In this document: positions 21,481-34,500 of the stretch, piece by piece
Position numbering within the stretch: position 1 is the stretch's first letter
Layout of the letters: each line of letters begins with the position of its first letter
NCBI GenBank assembly: GCA_035582835.1
Contig: JAYKAV010002945.1
Location: 218,653 to 282,652, forward strand
Source: Phoebastria nigripes
Lineage: Eukaryota; Chordata; Aves; Procellariiformes; Diomedeidae
DNA: 64,000 nucleotides
Reading direction: 5' to 3'
The notes under the pieces: model-generated
The model's input: the letters and a program-made list of their open reading frames with translations, nothing else
Told to the model about the DNA's origin: nothing
Databases searched by the model: none
Position numbers and translations under genes: made by a program

Positions 21481-22767
21481 TTGCTGCACAAAAATGCAAT
21501 AAATTTTAAAAATCATATGTTTATCTGGATCTGGATCATGGACATTTAAAACAGCATACTCATTAAAGAGTAAACGTCAAGTAATTATGCTTGCTTGACA
21601 GACAAACTCATTTTGAAAGAGCTTTCCTGTTATCATGGGCCTTGTTTATGCAAGTAGTTCAGTTAGATTTGATGGTATTCNCACATAAATAAGGCAAACT
21701 GAATTTGAGGCTGTTTGTTCTGTGTCCCTTTGAAACCCAATGACTTGGGATTGTAAGAAACATGAATGATTATAAAGGCTTACAGGGAATCAACGTTGTA
21801 AGAAGCACACTGTGTTAAAAAATCTTCTTGCCCTGAAATTTCAATAAAACCACCTTCCACTCCTTGCTGCCTGCTGCTCTTTGGTGCTCAAATATAGCTG
21901 TTGGCTTGGCTGGAAATTCATATTTGCTGGAAAGAGGTGTTGGTAAATATGCTACTTGTTTCTCAGCTAATGCTGATGTATAAAAAGGATTCAAAAACAT
22001 TGTTCTTCTGCCAATTATCAATAAATTACTTTGTTTCATTGTTATGCTTACGCTGATTGCTGCGTTGCTGCTGGTAAATAGTGGCCAAATCAATCTTTAA
22101 GTAAAGATTAAGAAAATACATACATTTGTAATATATTTAGGCATGAATATGCTACACAGGGTAATTAATATTTTAGCACGGCTAAAAGAGCAGTATAATT
22201 TTAAGAGTAATTTTGACAATTATTATTAAGTCAGTCTTTAAAGCATTCTGTCTACTTACAGAAGTTCTTGGGGTGGTCTCACAGTTAACTAATTCCTTTT
22301 AGTTATCCATGGTCACTTAGAAGGTTTCCTGAACACAACAAACACCTTTCACACCGGAATTATTCTTTTTAAGATTCTTATTTCTTATTATATTAATCCA
22401 TGGTAGCCATAAGTGATTTTATCCTTCAGAGTAATGTTTCCAAACAAGACATGCATTCCCATTGCATTTAATTTTTTCACCTCTGAAGCAATCCTTTAGA
22501 CTAAAAATGTCTCTATTCTTACAAGTAATATGTATCATGAGTTTTTTTGAGTGAAGGTGTTCATGGAGGAAAAAAAGGTAGATCAAAAGAAGACAAAGAA
22601 GAAGAAGTTGTTAAATTGCAGTTCAGTCTACTGTCAAAATAATGAGCTGTCAAAAGGGTAGCATATTATGTTTTGGAGCAGGTTGTTGTTGGTCTCAGAC
22701 GAAATTATGGTTCTCCTAAAATAAACTTCAAGTGTAAAAAGTGAAGACAAGGCTGTTTATAAAAAAG

Positions 22768-22813
22768 CAACTCTTAAACTACCATTCCCGCAACTCTTAA
22801 ATTACCATTCCTA
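22768..22813. repeat. 23-bp tandem duplication
   Basis: Two adjacent copies of a unit beginning CAACTCTTAAACTACCATTC differ at two positions (C/T after TTAAA, and the last bases). This is a small local duplication. Confidence 0.9.
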
Positions 22814-25339
22814 CTACAACAGGAGATAAGGTGTGATAGGCTTCATGCAATTTGATAATTTGGGTAGGTTAGATTATTTAGTGTGCATTACACATTGAAT
22901 GCTTACACTTGTTTGAAAGATATTTGGAAACTATAGACCCAGTCCCAGAGTTGATGGCTTGTTTCTGTTTGTTAGCTAGCAGAGTGAAAACTGTGAAGCA
23001 AACCGTCTTCCAAAAGATTTATTGAAAATGAGAATCTTTTTTGGAGGAGGACAGCTTAGTGAATTTACTATATGTGAACTGTATAAAACTGAGTTTAACA
23101 AAGTTAAGGACAATATTTTCATTAAAAATTTTTAGAGATATTCATATGTGTTGTCTTCTGTTTCCTTCTTGAAAAATATGCCCGATTTTACTAGGTGGTG
23201 ATAAACTGTTGCCAGTTAACTTTTTGATTTAAAAGCCTGCCACAGGAGTGCTTTTTGGAAAACCTAATACTACACTGCTAGCACATTTTTTCCTTGATCA
23301 CTTGTACACTTCCACAGTGCAGCACCGATTTTGCTTCTTAAAACAAGATGGAAAAATGAAAGTTAATGTTATATTTCAGGTCCTGACTAAGTAGTGAAAC
23401 AAGTGCTCTATTGGTTTTTTTTTTTTCATATTTGTCTGTCTGGAAGAAGAATGAAGCAGCAAACTGGCTATGAAAAGCATTGCTTACTTCAATGTGCATT
23501 GTTTGGGGGATTTTGTACAATATTTGTACAATGAACTGTATTTAGTATTTAATTGGAATGAACTGAAAGAAAGGAGAGGCCATGCACAGGAACTGAGGCC
23601 AGATATTCAAATGCAGTGGGAGCACAAATATGAACAAACGCAGCACAGTCTAGTGGCACAGAGAAGTAATGACACTAGAGAAGAAATGTATTAATAAGGC
23701 ACAGTGCCATTCGGTGATTTCATCTTTGTGAAGAAAAGAAACTTTACTTTTGGAGAAAGTTCCACTGATGACCAAGCAGAGATTATTTTAGTTTGTTTAG
23801 GAATTTATGTTAAAACTGTCATTGTTTTCTCTCAGTGCATTTGTGAAGGTTGTACAAGTACTGATTATTGCTAGTATCTGTCAGCAAGCCAGACTTCTCC
23901 TTTTAATGACACAAGCCATTCTCTCTATACCAATACATATGGAAATGGAAATGGGATGCAAGAAATATCAGCTTAACTGGTTTTTTTGATGTATGGAAAC
24001 CTATAATATATATCATACTGTAGATAGTATGTAAGCAGTACTGCACCAGTAATCTTTATTACATGTGCCAAGTAGAATAGTGGGAGATTTGCATTTAAAA
24101 TTAATGTTGCTTTATATTGGAAAAAGTAAAAAATAACAACACTTTTGCTAATTTTTCTCATTCAAAANTCTACGTGTTCTAAATAATCTAAATTTATGTC
24201 TAAAATCACGAGTGTTAAATAGTATGAACTACAGTCACATGTAGATAAAACAGTTTTCATTTATCTGAATGGGATGCACTTTACTGAGGAATCACAATTG
24301 TTAATATATGCTAGTTTCCTCTTAGCCGTAGCCAATTTTGGAAAATTCAGATTATGTTAATCTCTCAAATGATTAAGTAGGAATAAGGAGGAAGATTAAA
24401 ACAACAATGTCAATAGAGGCAAAGTATGGTTGATTAACACCCATTGAGAATAACTCAAACTACAAATTGTTCCATAGCCTAAAGAGTGTCAACATCATGT
24501 TCCACTACAATTTGCAAAGCAGTTCTACATGCTTATGAAAATAAATTCCTTATTCTGAACTGGTCAAGAATAAAGGCATTACCAGTGCTGTGGTAGCTGT
24601 TGCAATTTTAAAGATGAAACTTCAACAGTATCTAGTAACTACCATAATTTAGCCATAATTTAATTCATAATAAATGTATTATTAAAAAAAAAAAAAAAAG
24701 AAAGAAATTGCAGAAAACTTTGCATGTGGTATCTACTCTGACATTTTGAGAAGCAACAATTATCACGCAAAGATTTCTGGAGAAACTGATCATATGTGTC
24801 AGTATTTCAAGCAAATGTATGTTACAGTATATTACATCAACTGAGTGTGAAATCTGTCTGCAGAGCTGTGGTTGATCCAAGCTGTATCTTTAATTTTGAA
24901 ACAGAATTCCCTATAGACTTGGCTGGAACGTTTTACTGTAAAACTAACAGTACAATATAGCTCATTGGTTGTTTACAGTCTACTGATTTTCAGAAGATGG
25001 GAGAGCTAAATATTACTATCACATTGAATTCAGCGGATAAGTGCGGAGAGAACTTGAACTGTCTTAATTTAGGTGCCTATGCAGAAGTTGCTTTCTTCAT
25101 TTATCATTGATCTGAGTTTGCCAAAATTCCAATATTTATTTTTGTAAAAGACCATTTACCAAGATGTGTTCAAAATCAGCAATTGCTACAGACTCTAGTG
25201 GGAGTGCCGTGAAGAACAGGACACTAAATAAGACTTTTTGCAGCAAGCCATTTTCAGGCTTCCAACAGAATTTAGGAGAAAAAGATTGTGCCAGCTGCAT
25301 CATAAAACTGAAGGAGAGAAATATATGCTTTCAACAGGA

Positions 25340-25680
25340 AGTTTAAGCAGGTGCAAGAGAAAACGGGGAGGAAAAAAGGATGGTGAATTTGGATAAACAA
25401 CAAACTAAATAGAAAGGGCGCTGTTTTGAAAGAGAGAGTGACATGGAAGAAGTAGGTGGAAATGGAAAAGAACAGAATATAAAAAGGAAGGGTGAGGAGA
25501 TGGAAGGTCTTTTTGACGTGAACAGTTCTCTACTACAAAGTGCTGGACTTTTGAATTTCCGCTGATTGTAGGCAGAGTTAACTTACAGTGGGCACGCTGT
25601 TAGAAATGAGAAAGAAAGAGAGAAGTGGAAGTAATAGAAAAGAGGAGTGAAATAAGGAAAGAATGAATGTACGATATGAA
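25340..25680 (+). repeat. Purine-rich tract
   Basis: About 340 bases are strongly biased to A and G on the plus strand, with many GAAAG, GAGAG and GGAAG motifs, broken by a mixed patch near 25515-25600. It has no clear repeat unit. Such tracts can form triplex DNA and often decay from GA microsatellites. Confidence 0.5.
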
Positions 25681-28600
25681 TGTATTCATTGTGCTACTTT
25701 CTATTACTTGGTGTTGCATGTAGATTTGTTGTAATGGGACTTCAAACTATTTGGTATTCAGCTAAACACTAACATTAGGCATCCACTCCCATTCATTTCA
25801 CTATGTATATCCAGAGCTCCGCTACTCAGGAGTGCTGCAAGTTGGAACATCACATATACAGTTATGTAAGCTGTCTGTACAAGCTTGGCATTCACTGCAC
25901 TTCAGCCAAGTTAGTAATTTGCAAAATTAAAATGTCATTTGCAAAATACATCCAAACCTGATCTTTTTAAACTCTGGATCCAATCAAATTGGGTTTTTTT
26001 TCTATCTTTCTGTTATTTTTCTGTCCCTCATTCTTTCTCTGTATTTTTTTCAGTCACTTTTGTTAAAAAGCAGTACACTCAGAAAAGTCCTTGACACTAA
26101 ACTTCATTCACTTGTTAGAAAATGTGTAATTGGTTCATTAGACCATGCATCATACATGCCCGTGTATTACAGAAAGATGTTTTGTTCTTTTCACCCTTTT
26201 GTTCCTTTTGGTTTATCTTTGTTTGGGATATGCTGCAGGGAAGAAATAAACAGTTTGTTAAATCTTGGCCTGGCTACATCTCCATCATGTACCTCTATTA
26301 CATTTGTATGCTGGTAGCCTTGGAGATAGAAGAGGTGCTTGAAAGATGAATCTCTGCTTCCCTAGTACTGCTTGATTGCCAGCACCTGCTCTTTCTCTTG
26401 CCTGGCAAAAGAATTTGCCTGTATCTTTGGATTTTATTTTTTTTTAAATGATCTATTATGTTGAGTTCACCTAATTCATATAATAGGCTTTTGGAGACAG
26501 TGGAAATGTGTAGCAGTGAAGAGATAACGTCCTATCTGAATGCAGCAAAATATTTCTTCATAAGATAGAAATAATGCCTTTAGATCTTTTCTCCATGCTC
26601 AGAAGATAAAGAGAAACAAAGAATGCTCTTATGATGCTCTCCATTTCTCCAATCCCAGGATGATTTTTAAGTATATACCCTTGACTAACTTGGTTCTGTA
26701 GCAGCCCCACAGAGCTTATTACAGAACCAATCGCAGAACTCTCCATAACCAAAAAGAAAAAGGAAATCTGAATTTTCGGAAGACTACTCTTGTAGCGTAG
26801 GAGGTTCATTTACATGAATTCTCTGCTTTCCCACCTCCCCCCTGTAGTTTTCTGTAAGTCCTAAGCATAAAACAGGCAGAGCACTGAGCTGTCATCCTTG
26901 AACATCTATTTCATCCTTTCTCAGGATCAGTTGAGCTAGAGGAGGGTATATGTCTCAGAGGAAAGTCTTTATGCTATTACTGACATGTTTAGGAATGCAT
27001 TAGATTTTGACCCAGTGTTAACCTACATTATTTTTTGGGCAGAAATGAGCAGCAGGATAAAATAATTTCAGGCAGACAAATGCTATTAAATGCATATTGT
27101 GATTTTTCATAATCTCCACAATAACATTTTTGATATATGCTTCACTGTAGAACAAGTCAAAGGATGAACTTTTAGTTTACTGTCAAGAATAATATAAATT
27201 GTTTAGGAATTATTTTTTATTTAAGGAATAAAGCTATTTCTGTGAAATTACTGATCACTGTCTAGAGGCCGACTGTTATGATGTTTTAAGCAGTACTAAA
27301 CCATTAATGTTCTACTTACTGCTCAGGAAGGTAACTGGAAAGGTTTCATGTTTTAGATGTATGTATAGATATGTTTCATATTTCATGAGGGAATAGGTGG
27401 TGTTTTGATATATTTATGCATAGAATGGTTGAATAATTCCTTAAAAATAAAATAATATTATTTTCCCATGATATGAGTTCAAAAAAACATCAGTTTCCAA
27501 TAGGAGATGTATTCACATCCAAGCATACAAGCTTACCTTACATACCTATGTATTTTTGTAGTTTATAGTGAAGAGGGAAAAGAGAAAATAATATGCCATT
27601 TTCCAATCCTGTTTGGATATCAGATTTTGCTCTTAGAGGTAACCAGTCATTCTGATGTATGTTTATTGGTTTTGGTTTTTATTGTACTTGCATATTACCT
27701 TTTAGATTTTTTTGTGCTGTATTAATTTAAATTCCCACCTCCGCTGGTTGTCAGTTACTTGTTGCTTCTTGGTATGTTTCATATTCTTCTAGTCTTTGTG
27801 GTTCTTCATTTTGTGAGCTGCTTCTGTCACAAGTATACTTTTACTGGCAGACTCAATAGAAGAAGGCCATTGAATAGGTGTTAAGAACCTAGAATATGAT
27901 CCTTCCACACTGTTCATTAGACTCATTAGAAAGGGGTGCTGAAGAAGAGTTTGTAATTGTCCATGCCAGAATAATCTATAGTGACGCACACTGATGAATG
28001 CTTTCTGTAGTGACATTTATCAACTGTTCATGTACAAGAAAGCCAAAAAAAGTGTCTTTAAGTTATGTCTTTTATTTACTTTCTTCTGCATGACTGTTTC
28101 TACCTATGTGAGAGATAATAGTTCCCCTGCTATTGCAGATACAGTCAGCATCTATACAGTAAGGAAAAGAAGCAGAAAACTTTTGTGCGATGGAATTTTG
28201 TCAAATCAGTTAAATTAGAACTTTTCTAGGGGTTTTGCTGTCTAGTGCTTTCACATGTGATGTATTCTTTACTTGAAAAAGGTGCCAGATTGATGGTTGT
28301 TCTGTACCCTGCAGAGATTTAGGACCTGTTCCTGAAGGGTTTTTGGCATGCAAATAGTTGCATGGGTGAGGTGACTGATGTGCAAAAGTCCTTGTCAGGC
28401 TGATCTTGTCAGGTGCAGACCTAACAGAGGTCCCGGGAGCAGAACTGCCCATGGCACTGGGACTGTCTCTCTCCCATGCCCTTTCCCTACTGTGCCTCAA
28501 CACTGACCTTGAAAGACACTTTTCCCGTGGCCGTTATAACCTTCCTTGGCCTTGCTGCTGACAGTGCCAGCAGGGCTGCCAATTAGTGCTGTGTGGTGGG

Positions 28601-31226
28601 TTTCATTTTTCCTTTTTATGAACAAAGTCCATTGAGGCCTGGATTGAGACCACCAGTTCACTTCACACAGGCCACCAAGTGCCATGGCATTTTTATTTTG
28701 CTCAGTCACTACCGACCTGGTCTTGAACCTTCATCGGTAATCTGTATACAGTCTCTGTGTCCATCATTAATTTGAAATTGTTTCACTTGGTAGGAGATGT
28801 TTGCTTCTGAAGTAAGATATGTTAATAAAGCATAGTATTGTGTAACAAATATGTAAAATACCTCAAGTTGCTTCTTGCCAAATTTGAATCTGGTTTTACA
28901 AAGTTAACAAATTTTCTCAAAATTCTGAAGAATTGACCAGGCATACAAAAAGGGCGCAGCAGGAATGACAGGGGCGTTAGAATTTTATATCAAATAAAGA
29001 GAATCCCATGTGTTACAATAAGCTTTGCAATCTAATATACAAACATGAGAGTCTCTGTTCTGTTATGGGTTTCTCATAAGTGATCTTAGGACATTTCTAG
29101 TTACTAGGGCCTTTCTGTCAAAAATATTTAAGCATATTCAGACATACTCCAGACTTCTAAGGTTTCAGGGATAGAAAATTGAGCTGAAAAATAGAGTTGT
29201 TCTTAAGCATTGCAGGGAGCCCAGGATTAAATCAGTTGTTCTGAAACATTACTCTGTATTTTTCTGTCTGTCAGCAGAAAAGTTATTTCACAGGAGTCTT
29301 GATTTCTTTTTTAAAATATACGTAAGGTTTTCTCAATGTCCAGTGGAAGTGGTAATCACTAGTGTCCATTTAAATCTATAATGCCAAATTTCAAGTAACA
29401 TACATATATATGTGGGTGTATACTAGACTTGTCAGCTGAATACAACATTCTTGATTTTATGTTTTTGCAGTATTTTTAATATTTTAAACTTTTAAAATAT
29501 GTCATTCTTTTGTTTTCATAACTGAGCAGGAAATGTATTGTACAGTTCAGGTTTTGATTGGGTTTTGTTTTTTTTTTTCTTTTCCCTCCCAGTGAAAGCT
29601 GTGATCCCTCATAATGAGGCATATTATAAGTGTGTCTGCAACTTTAAATCCTGTGGTGATGAAGCTAAAGTTGAGGAAATATTAGAACTTTGATATTAGC
29701 AACAGTAGATGGGAAAGCACAGGGAGAGCAGAACTGGCTTCTTATTAAGTCATAATAAAGCTGCAGATTGGACTGTGGATATATCCTCTTAAAATAGCCA
29801 TCCTGATGCTGAAAAGAGTAAGTATTCTTATTTATTTTGAATTTATATATCCATGAAGAGGCTGTAGAAGGAATCATGTAAATGTTGGAACAGCTTAGCA
29901 AGTTACGCCGAAAAAGATTTTTATTCCAGTTCAGTAAATTCAGCTGGCTACATTTCTAAGAAAGGGAGAAGGCTATAAGGAGGAGGGGCGAGTGTATGAG
30001 TGAGTGTGAGTAATTTTGTGAAGCGGGGTAAAGAAATCTGTGTTAAAGATGAGAGAATTGGGGGAGGGAGACACTTTAGCCTCTCCTTTAAGTACATCTC
30101 CCTCCTGAGTACATTTACTTCCATCACAATGGGCTAGAAGAGATCTTTGTTTAGTGGTGCAGTGCCCCTGAGACCTAATTTAGCTTTTATAGCAAATTCA
30201 AAAAGAGACAGAGTGAGCAAGAGAGACCAGAACAAAGATATGAGTTTGCACCGTGAATATTGATACTTGTGGGTTGCATCTGTAAATCCTTTAAAAGAAG
30301 TTCTCCTAGAAATGCTGACTTGGACTTTCTGCTAAAGGAGGGCCGAACTTTAGAGATGCACATTGTTTCATTATTCAGCTGTGATAATAGGGAGGTAGTA
30401 TAAATGTATGTTGTAGGGCAGCAGTGGCTTTGTTACTTTTAAATAACAAGTAGAAAACCATTAAAGTCAAGCAGAAATGCATCAAAAATTAATTTTGTTT
30501 CTGAAAAAGCATTTTTTTATTAAGTCATACTGTTAGAAGCATATATTTGATCTAGTTCTGTGAACATTACAGAAACATTCTCAGGAGTCTCAAAACTTAA
30601 TGTATGACATTTCTTATTCCTTAGTTGGAGTGACTTCTCTTTGTTTGAGAGTTTGGAATGGTTTTGCTTTCTTCTAGCACATAATTTTGCAAGGGTCATC
30701 TTTGGCCCCCTGGATTCAGGGCCACCATGATGTTTTGGGGTAATTTTTTCCTGTATTTTACAAGTCTATATTTTCATCATGAATGGAGTTGTATTGTGTG
30801 TTCCTCTAACCCCATGAATCTTACCCAGTAGGACTCCTTTCCACAGAGTCTTGACATCAGAGCTCTGCTTTGCCACACTACAGATGTGCCTTGTGAGTAT
30901 CACTATTTTTAAAGTACAACATGAAACAAATTCAGATGCGGGGGAAATTTTCTTTGGAGTAATGTACTATTCTGTTATGAACACACAAATGTTGCTTTGA
31001 TGTCTAGAGTTATGGACAGCTGCAGAAATATATTTTTGGTTAAAATGAGATGAGATTAAATGAATCATCCATTAGTTGATTTAACTTGAGGTTTTATCAG
31101 TACCTTTGTGGCTGATCCAGTTGTCCTGCAGGTTCATATTTTACTTGAACATTTCCTTCAAAGAGTATTTGATAAATAAGACATAGGCTTGTCAACAACA
31201 TATGGAAAGCTGATTTGAGTCAGCTC

Positions 31227-31256
31227 AAAAGTATGCATTTAAAAGTGCATACTTTT
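31227..31256. repeat. 11-bp perfect hairpin upstream of second promoter
   Basis: AAAAGTATGCA (31227-31237) pairs exactly with TGCATACTTTT (31246-31256) around an eight-base loop. It lies about 160 bases upstream of the X-box-like site. It may be chance or a cruciform-prone boundary. Confidence 0.8.
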
Positions 31257-31418
31257 AAGGAAGTCATGTTTATACTTTATTTATCATTTAATTTTGACTG
31301 GCTTCCTGTTCCTTCTCTGAAGAGCACTCGCTAGTAAATATCTTACTTCCACAAACTCGTGCCCACAGAGGCAATCGCTAGTTTATGTCACACNGCCTCG
31401 CTGAAACTTGTTGCTGGT

Positions 31419-31506
31419 GTTGCTAGGCAGCCCAATTCACACCAGCCAATAGCACGGTGTAATTCCCCTCAGCAGCAGATTTCAATTAAACGTCTGGACA
31501 TATAGC
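31419..31506 (+). promoter_or_regulatory. Candidate alternative promoter with X-box, CCAAT and TATA-like box
   Basis: GTTGCTAGGCAGCC at 31419-31432 resembles the RFX-bound X-box (palindromic GTTGCC-type half sites). CCAAT follows at 31432-31436 and again at 31446-31450, and CATATAGC at 31499-31506 sits where a TATA box would be. The order X-box, CCAAT, TATA and then start is a coherent promoter layout. The flanking DNA is AT-rich but this stretch is mixed in composition, with a single N at 31394. RFX-regulated promoters are typical of ciliated, neural or MHC class II genes; which applies cannot be told. Confidence 0.45.
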
Positions 31507-31529
31507 GGGTTTCTTCAGCTGGTCAGCTC

Positions 31530-31581
31530 CAGTAGTGAAAGGAAAGGCTTCAAGAGCTGTGCGGCACAGCAGCTTGATTCC
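31530..31581 (+). other. Candidate alternative non-coding first exon
   Basis: Transcription from the TATA-like box would start near 31530. The segment has no ATG and ends in TTCC|GTAAGG, a usable donor. It is on the same strand as the CpG-island exon, so it could splice to the same downstream exons and give a product starting at a later ATG. The start position is inferred, not seen. Confidence 0.35.
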
Positions 31582-34500
31582 GTAAGGTTTTCTGTAATAA
31601 ATTCAGGCTGGGTATCTTAGAAAAATATTTAAACAAATAATTGAGCTGTTTCTGTTTTCTCTTGTATAAATCAATTTGGACAGGAAGCTAGTGTTTGCAG
31701 TGATGTTTGTTTCTTTCATTCTCCAAATAGATTTTATCCCCTCTGTGGTGTGTTGGGGAGAAAAACAACTGAACATGAACCAACAGAAAATCCCCTTTTA
31801 ATCTATAGTGTGATTAGGAATCCCTCAAAAAGATCCTGTGCCAATGTTCTCTTCTGCCAATGAAGAAAGCATACGAGAAATTTTCAGAAACATTGTGGGA
31901 TCTGCATGGAAATATTACATCTTAAGCAAAAAGGACTGAGATTAAGCAAGAAGCTTTGGGATCAACACATTACCTTGCCATTTTAAAAGAGGCTATTTTG
32001 GTATGTTGAGGAGTTAACTGGGAACTCAAAAAATCTAGGAAAAAGGAAATGTTTTGAGGACTATGTCTTGGTGTGTTGAGTCATGGCTGGAAAAATGGAA
32101 GTGGCAAAAGCAGATTTTGAGATGGTGTCATTTGTTAAAATTTAAGTTAATTCTGCTAACTTGGTTTAAAGCAGAGATTGAAGAAGCATTTTTGTAGACA
32201 TGTGGCTATCTTGCCTTACGAAAATGTAAATACTTCATTTTTGCCCATCATGTTTGTGGGAAGGAAATGTAGAATTTAACCATTTAATTAATGTTTAAAA
32301 ATATTTTTCTTGTTGTACCCCTCAACACTCTCTTAACATACATCTTTCTACCAAAGATAATGCAGAACTTGCTTCTCAGAATTACAATGATCTCAGCTTT
32401 GCTGGTGCTGCACTAGTATTTTAATCCAAATTCTGATAATAAATAGGACTAAACTATTATTTAGTCCTTCTGTGGGGAAACATTACTGAAGAAAGAAACA
32501 ATATGAGTATAGAGAGAGCAGTACATTTTATAAGGTTTTCCACATCAACACAGTGGAATTTATTACAATTTGTATCCTGATCTCTGTTGCAGGCATGCAA
32601 ATCTGTAGTTTCCCTTCATTTGCCAAAGTGTTACTGTACAGATTTTTTGTCAAGTATTTTGGTTGATTATGAGGGTGTCCAGGGCCTTTCCTTCTCACCA
32701 AGTTCTGTCCAAATGCAAAGCATTCTCCTATGCTCTGGAAAGAAGGAGATGCCATATTTCCATTTCTAGGTAATCGTTTGATTCTTGGGCCGTGTCCAGG
32801 TTGTTCAAGGTCTCCTAAATAATTCCTGAGGTTTGTTCCACTCTTCCAGTGTTTCCAGTTGCCGGAGATGATCTCTAGGGCACCATCAGGCTGGATACTT
32901 AATTCACAAGTTCTCAGAGCATCTCTAGCAAGACCCTAATAACTCTTCATACCCAAAACTGGTGCTCCGTACAAAACCCTATGATCTACTTCATATTGTG
33001 TCTTCGCTGTCTCATCTAATGCCATTATCAGCCCACTAGGGGGTTCTTCCATCATCTCCTTGGCCACCCCATGTGGACTTCACATCACCTGCTGGGGGCC
33101 AGCATAATTCAGTAGCACCAAAGGGACTTGGCATAGAGGGCTGTGGGGAAGAAGTCAGAATGTCTATGAGTATATGCATACAGGAGAGGATGAAAATTTG
33201 GAGCAGAGACTTTTCCACAGGACATTGAATCAAGAGAGAGGGATTCCAGGATAATATATGCACTTAACATTCAACAAGGGCCGACAAAGCCTATTATTGA
33301 CAAGGACCAAATACTTTTTCTCTCCTCATTCAGGCGGTAGATAAAGAACAAGTACAACTCCTCTCCTCAAAAAAAAAAGCTAAACAAAAACCTGCTTCTC
33401 CTTAAACTTCTCTATTTTGTTTTTTTTTTTTTCCCAAAGCTGCTCAAAGCATTGGATAAGGAATCTCTTCTTGGCACATCGTGTAATGCTATGAAATTCA
33501 GCACTTGTTGAGAAATGAGGCTGAAGCCACCAAGACCATGAGGTGAAGTTTTCATGAAAAATGGATAGTAGCAAAATAAACATCTTCCACTGTGGCTTTC
33601 TACAAGAAGACTCCTAAATTAACTGTACCTCTCTGCCCACAGCAGTTGATCTTAAAAAAATCTCTGACTGTCATCGAAGACGGACACATCTCACTCCAGT
33701 TTAAAAGTGATGGTTTCCTTTCCAGACATTAAGCCTGCATGACAAAAACACAGGACAGCCCCCCCCAAAAGCATTACATGCAAACTCTCCTTATTCCTTA
33801 AGGGCTATTGCAGTGTTCCCAGCCTGCATGTTTAGTGTCTAGCACATCTCCAAACTAGGTATGCTAGGGAAATGTTTTTGAAGGTTATGTTGGTCAGATC
33901 TGAGGAAGATCCTCGTCTGGAATAAAACCATGCCAAATACTGTGAAAATCATTTAAATCATCTTTCCTTGATTTGGCAGAGGGAACATGAATCCTGGATT
34001 TTTCTGAGGCCCAAGATACGGGCAGAAGGGAAGTATGGGCATCTCTTTTCTTCTAGCACGGCAGTCCAAATGATGATGAGCTTAACATGTACCAGGAGAG
34101 GACAGGCTGTGATTATGGTCAGTCACATCAAGTCTTGTGGATTGGCTACTTGCTTATTCAGAAAAGATGGAGGGAAGGAGAAGAGAGAGCAGGGTGCAGA
34201 AGCAGGTCAAGGGTGTGGTTAGATCAGGTGCTGTAGCTACAAATTGCTCATGGGATTTTTTTCTGTATCTATTTAGCCCATTGTTTGAATTCCCTCATGT
34301 GCTACCTCTGAGAGTACCTGAGAGGAACAAGGCTTCAAAATGCCANACGAAGTCACTTTCTTTTCTTATCTTATGTCTGAAATATTCTCTGTATCATCTC
34401 TATCACTAAACAGTCAAGAACGTTTTTGAGGGTATCCAGCATTTTTCCACCTCACAAAACCTAGGAGCTACGCTAAAAAGTTGCTATATTCTTTGCAGGA

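Larger units (their letters stand above)
19125..31200. other. Non-coding AT-rich DNA with minor repeats
   Basis: No gene is recognisable. Visible items are A-rich runs near 20625-20655 and 24684-24706, an AT-rich homeodomain-like block at 21371-21480, a 23-bp tandem duplication at 22768-22813, a purine-rich stretch at about 25340-25680 and an octamer ATGCAAAT at 28348-28355. N positions fall at 21681 and 24168. Open frames here, up to 170 codons at 20486-20998 minus, show no domain. Confidence 0.5.
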
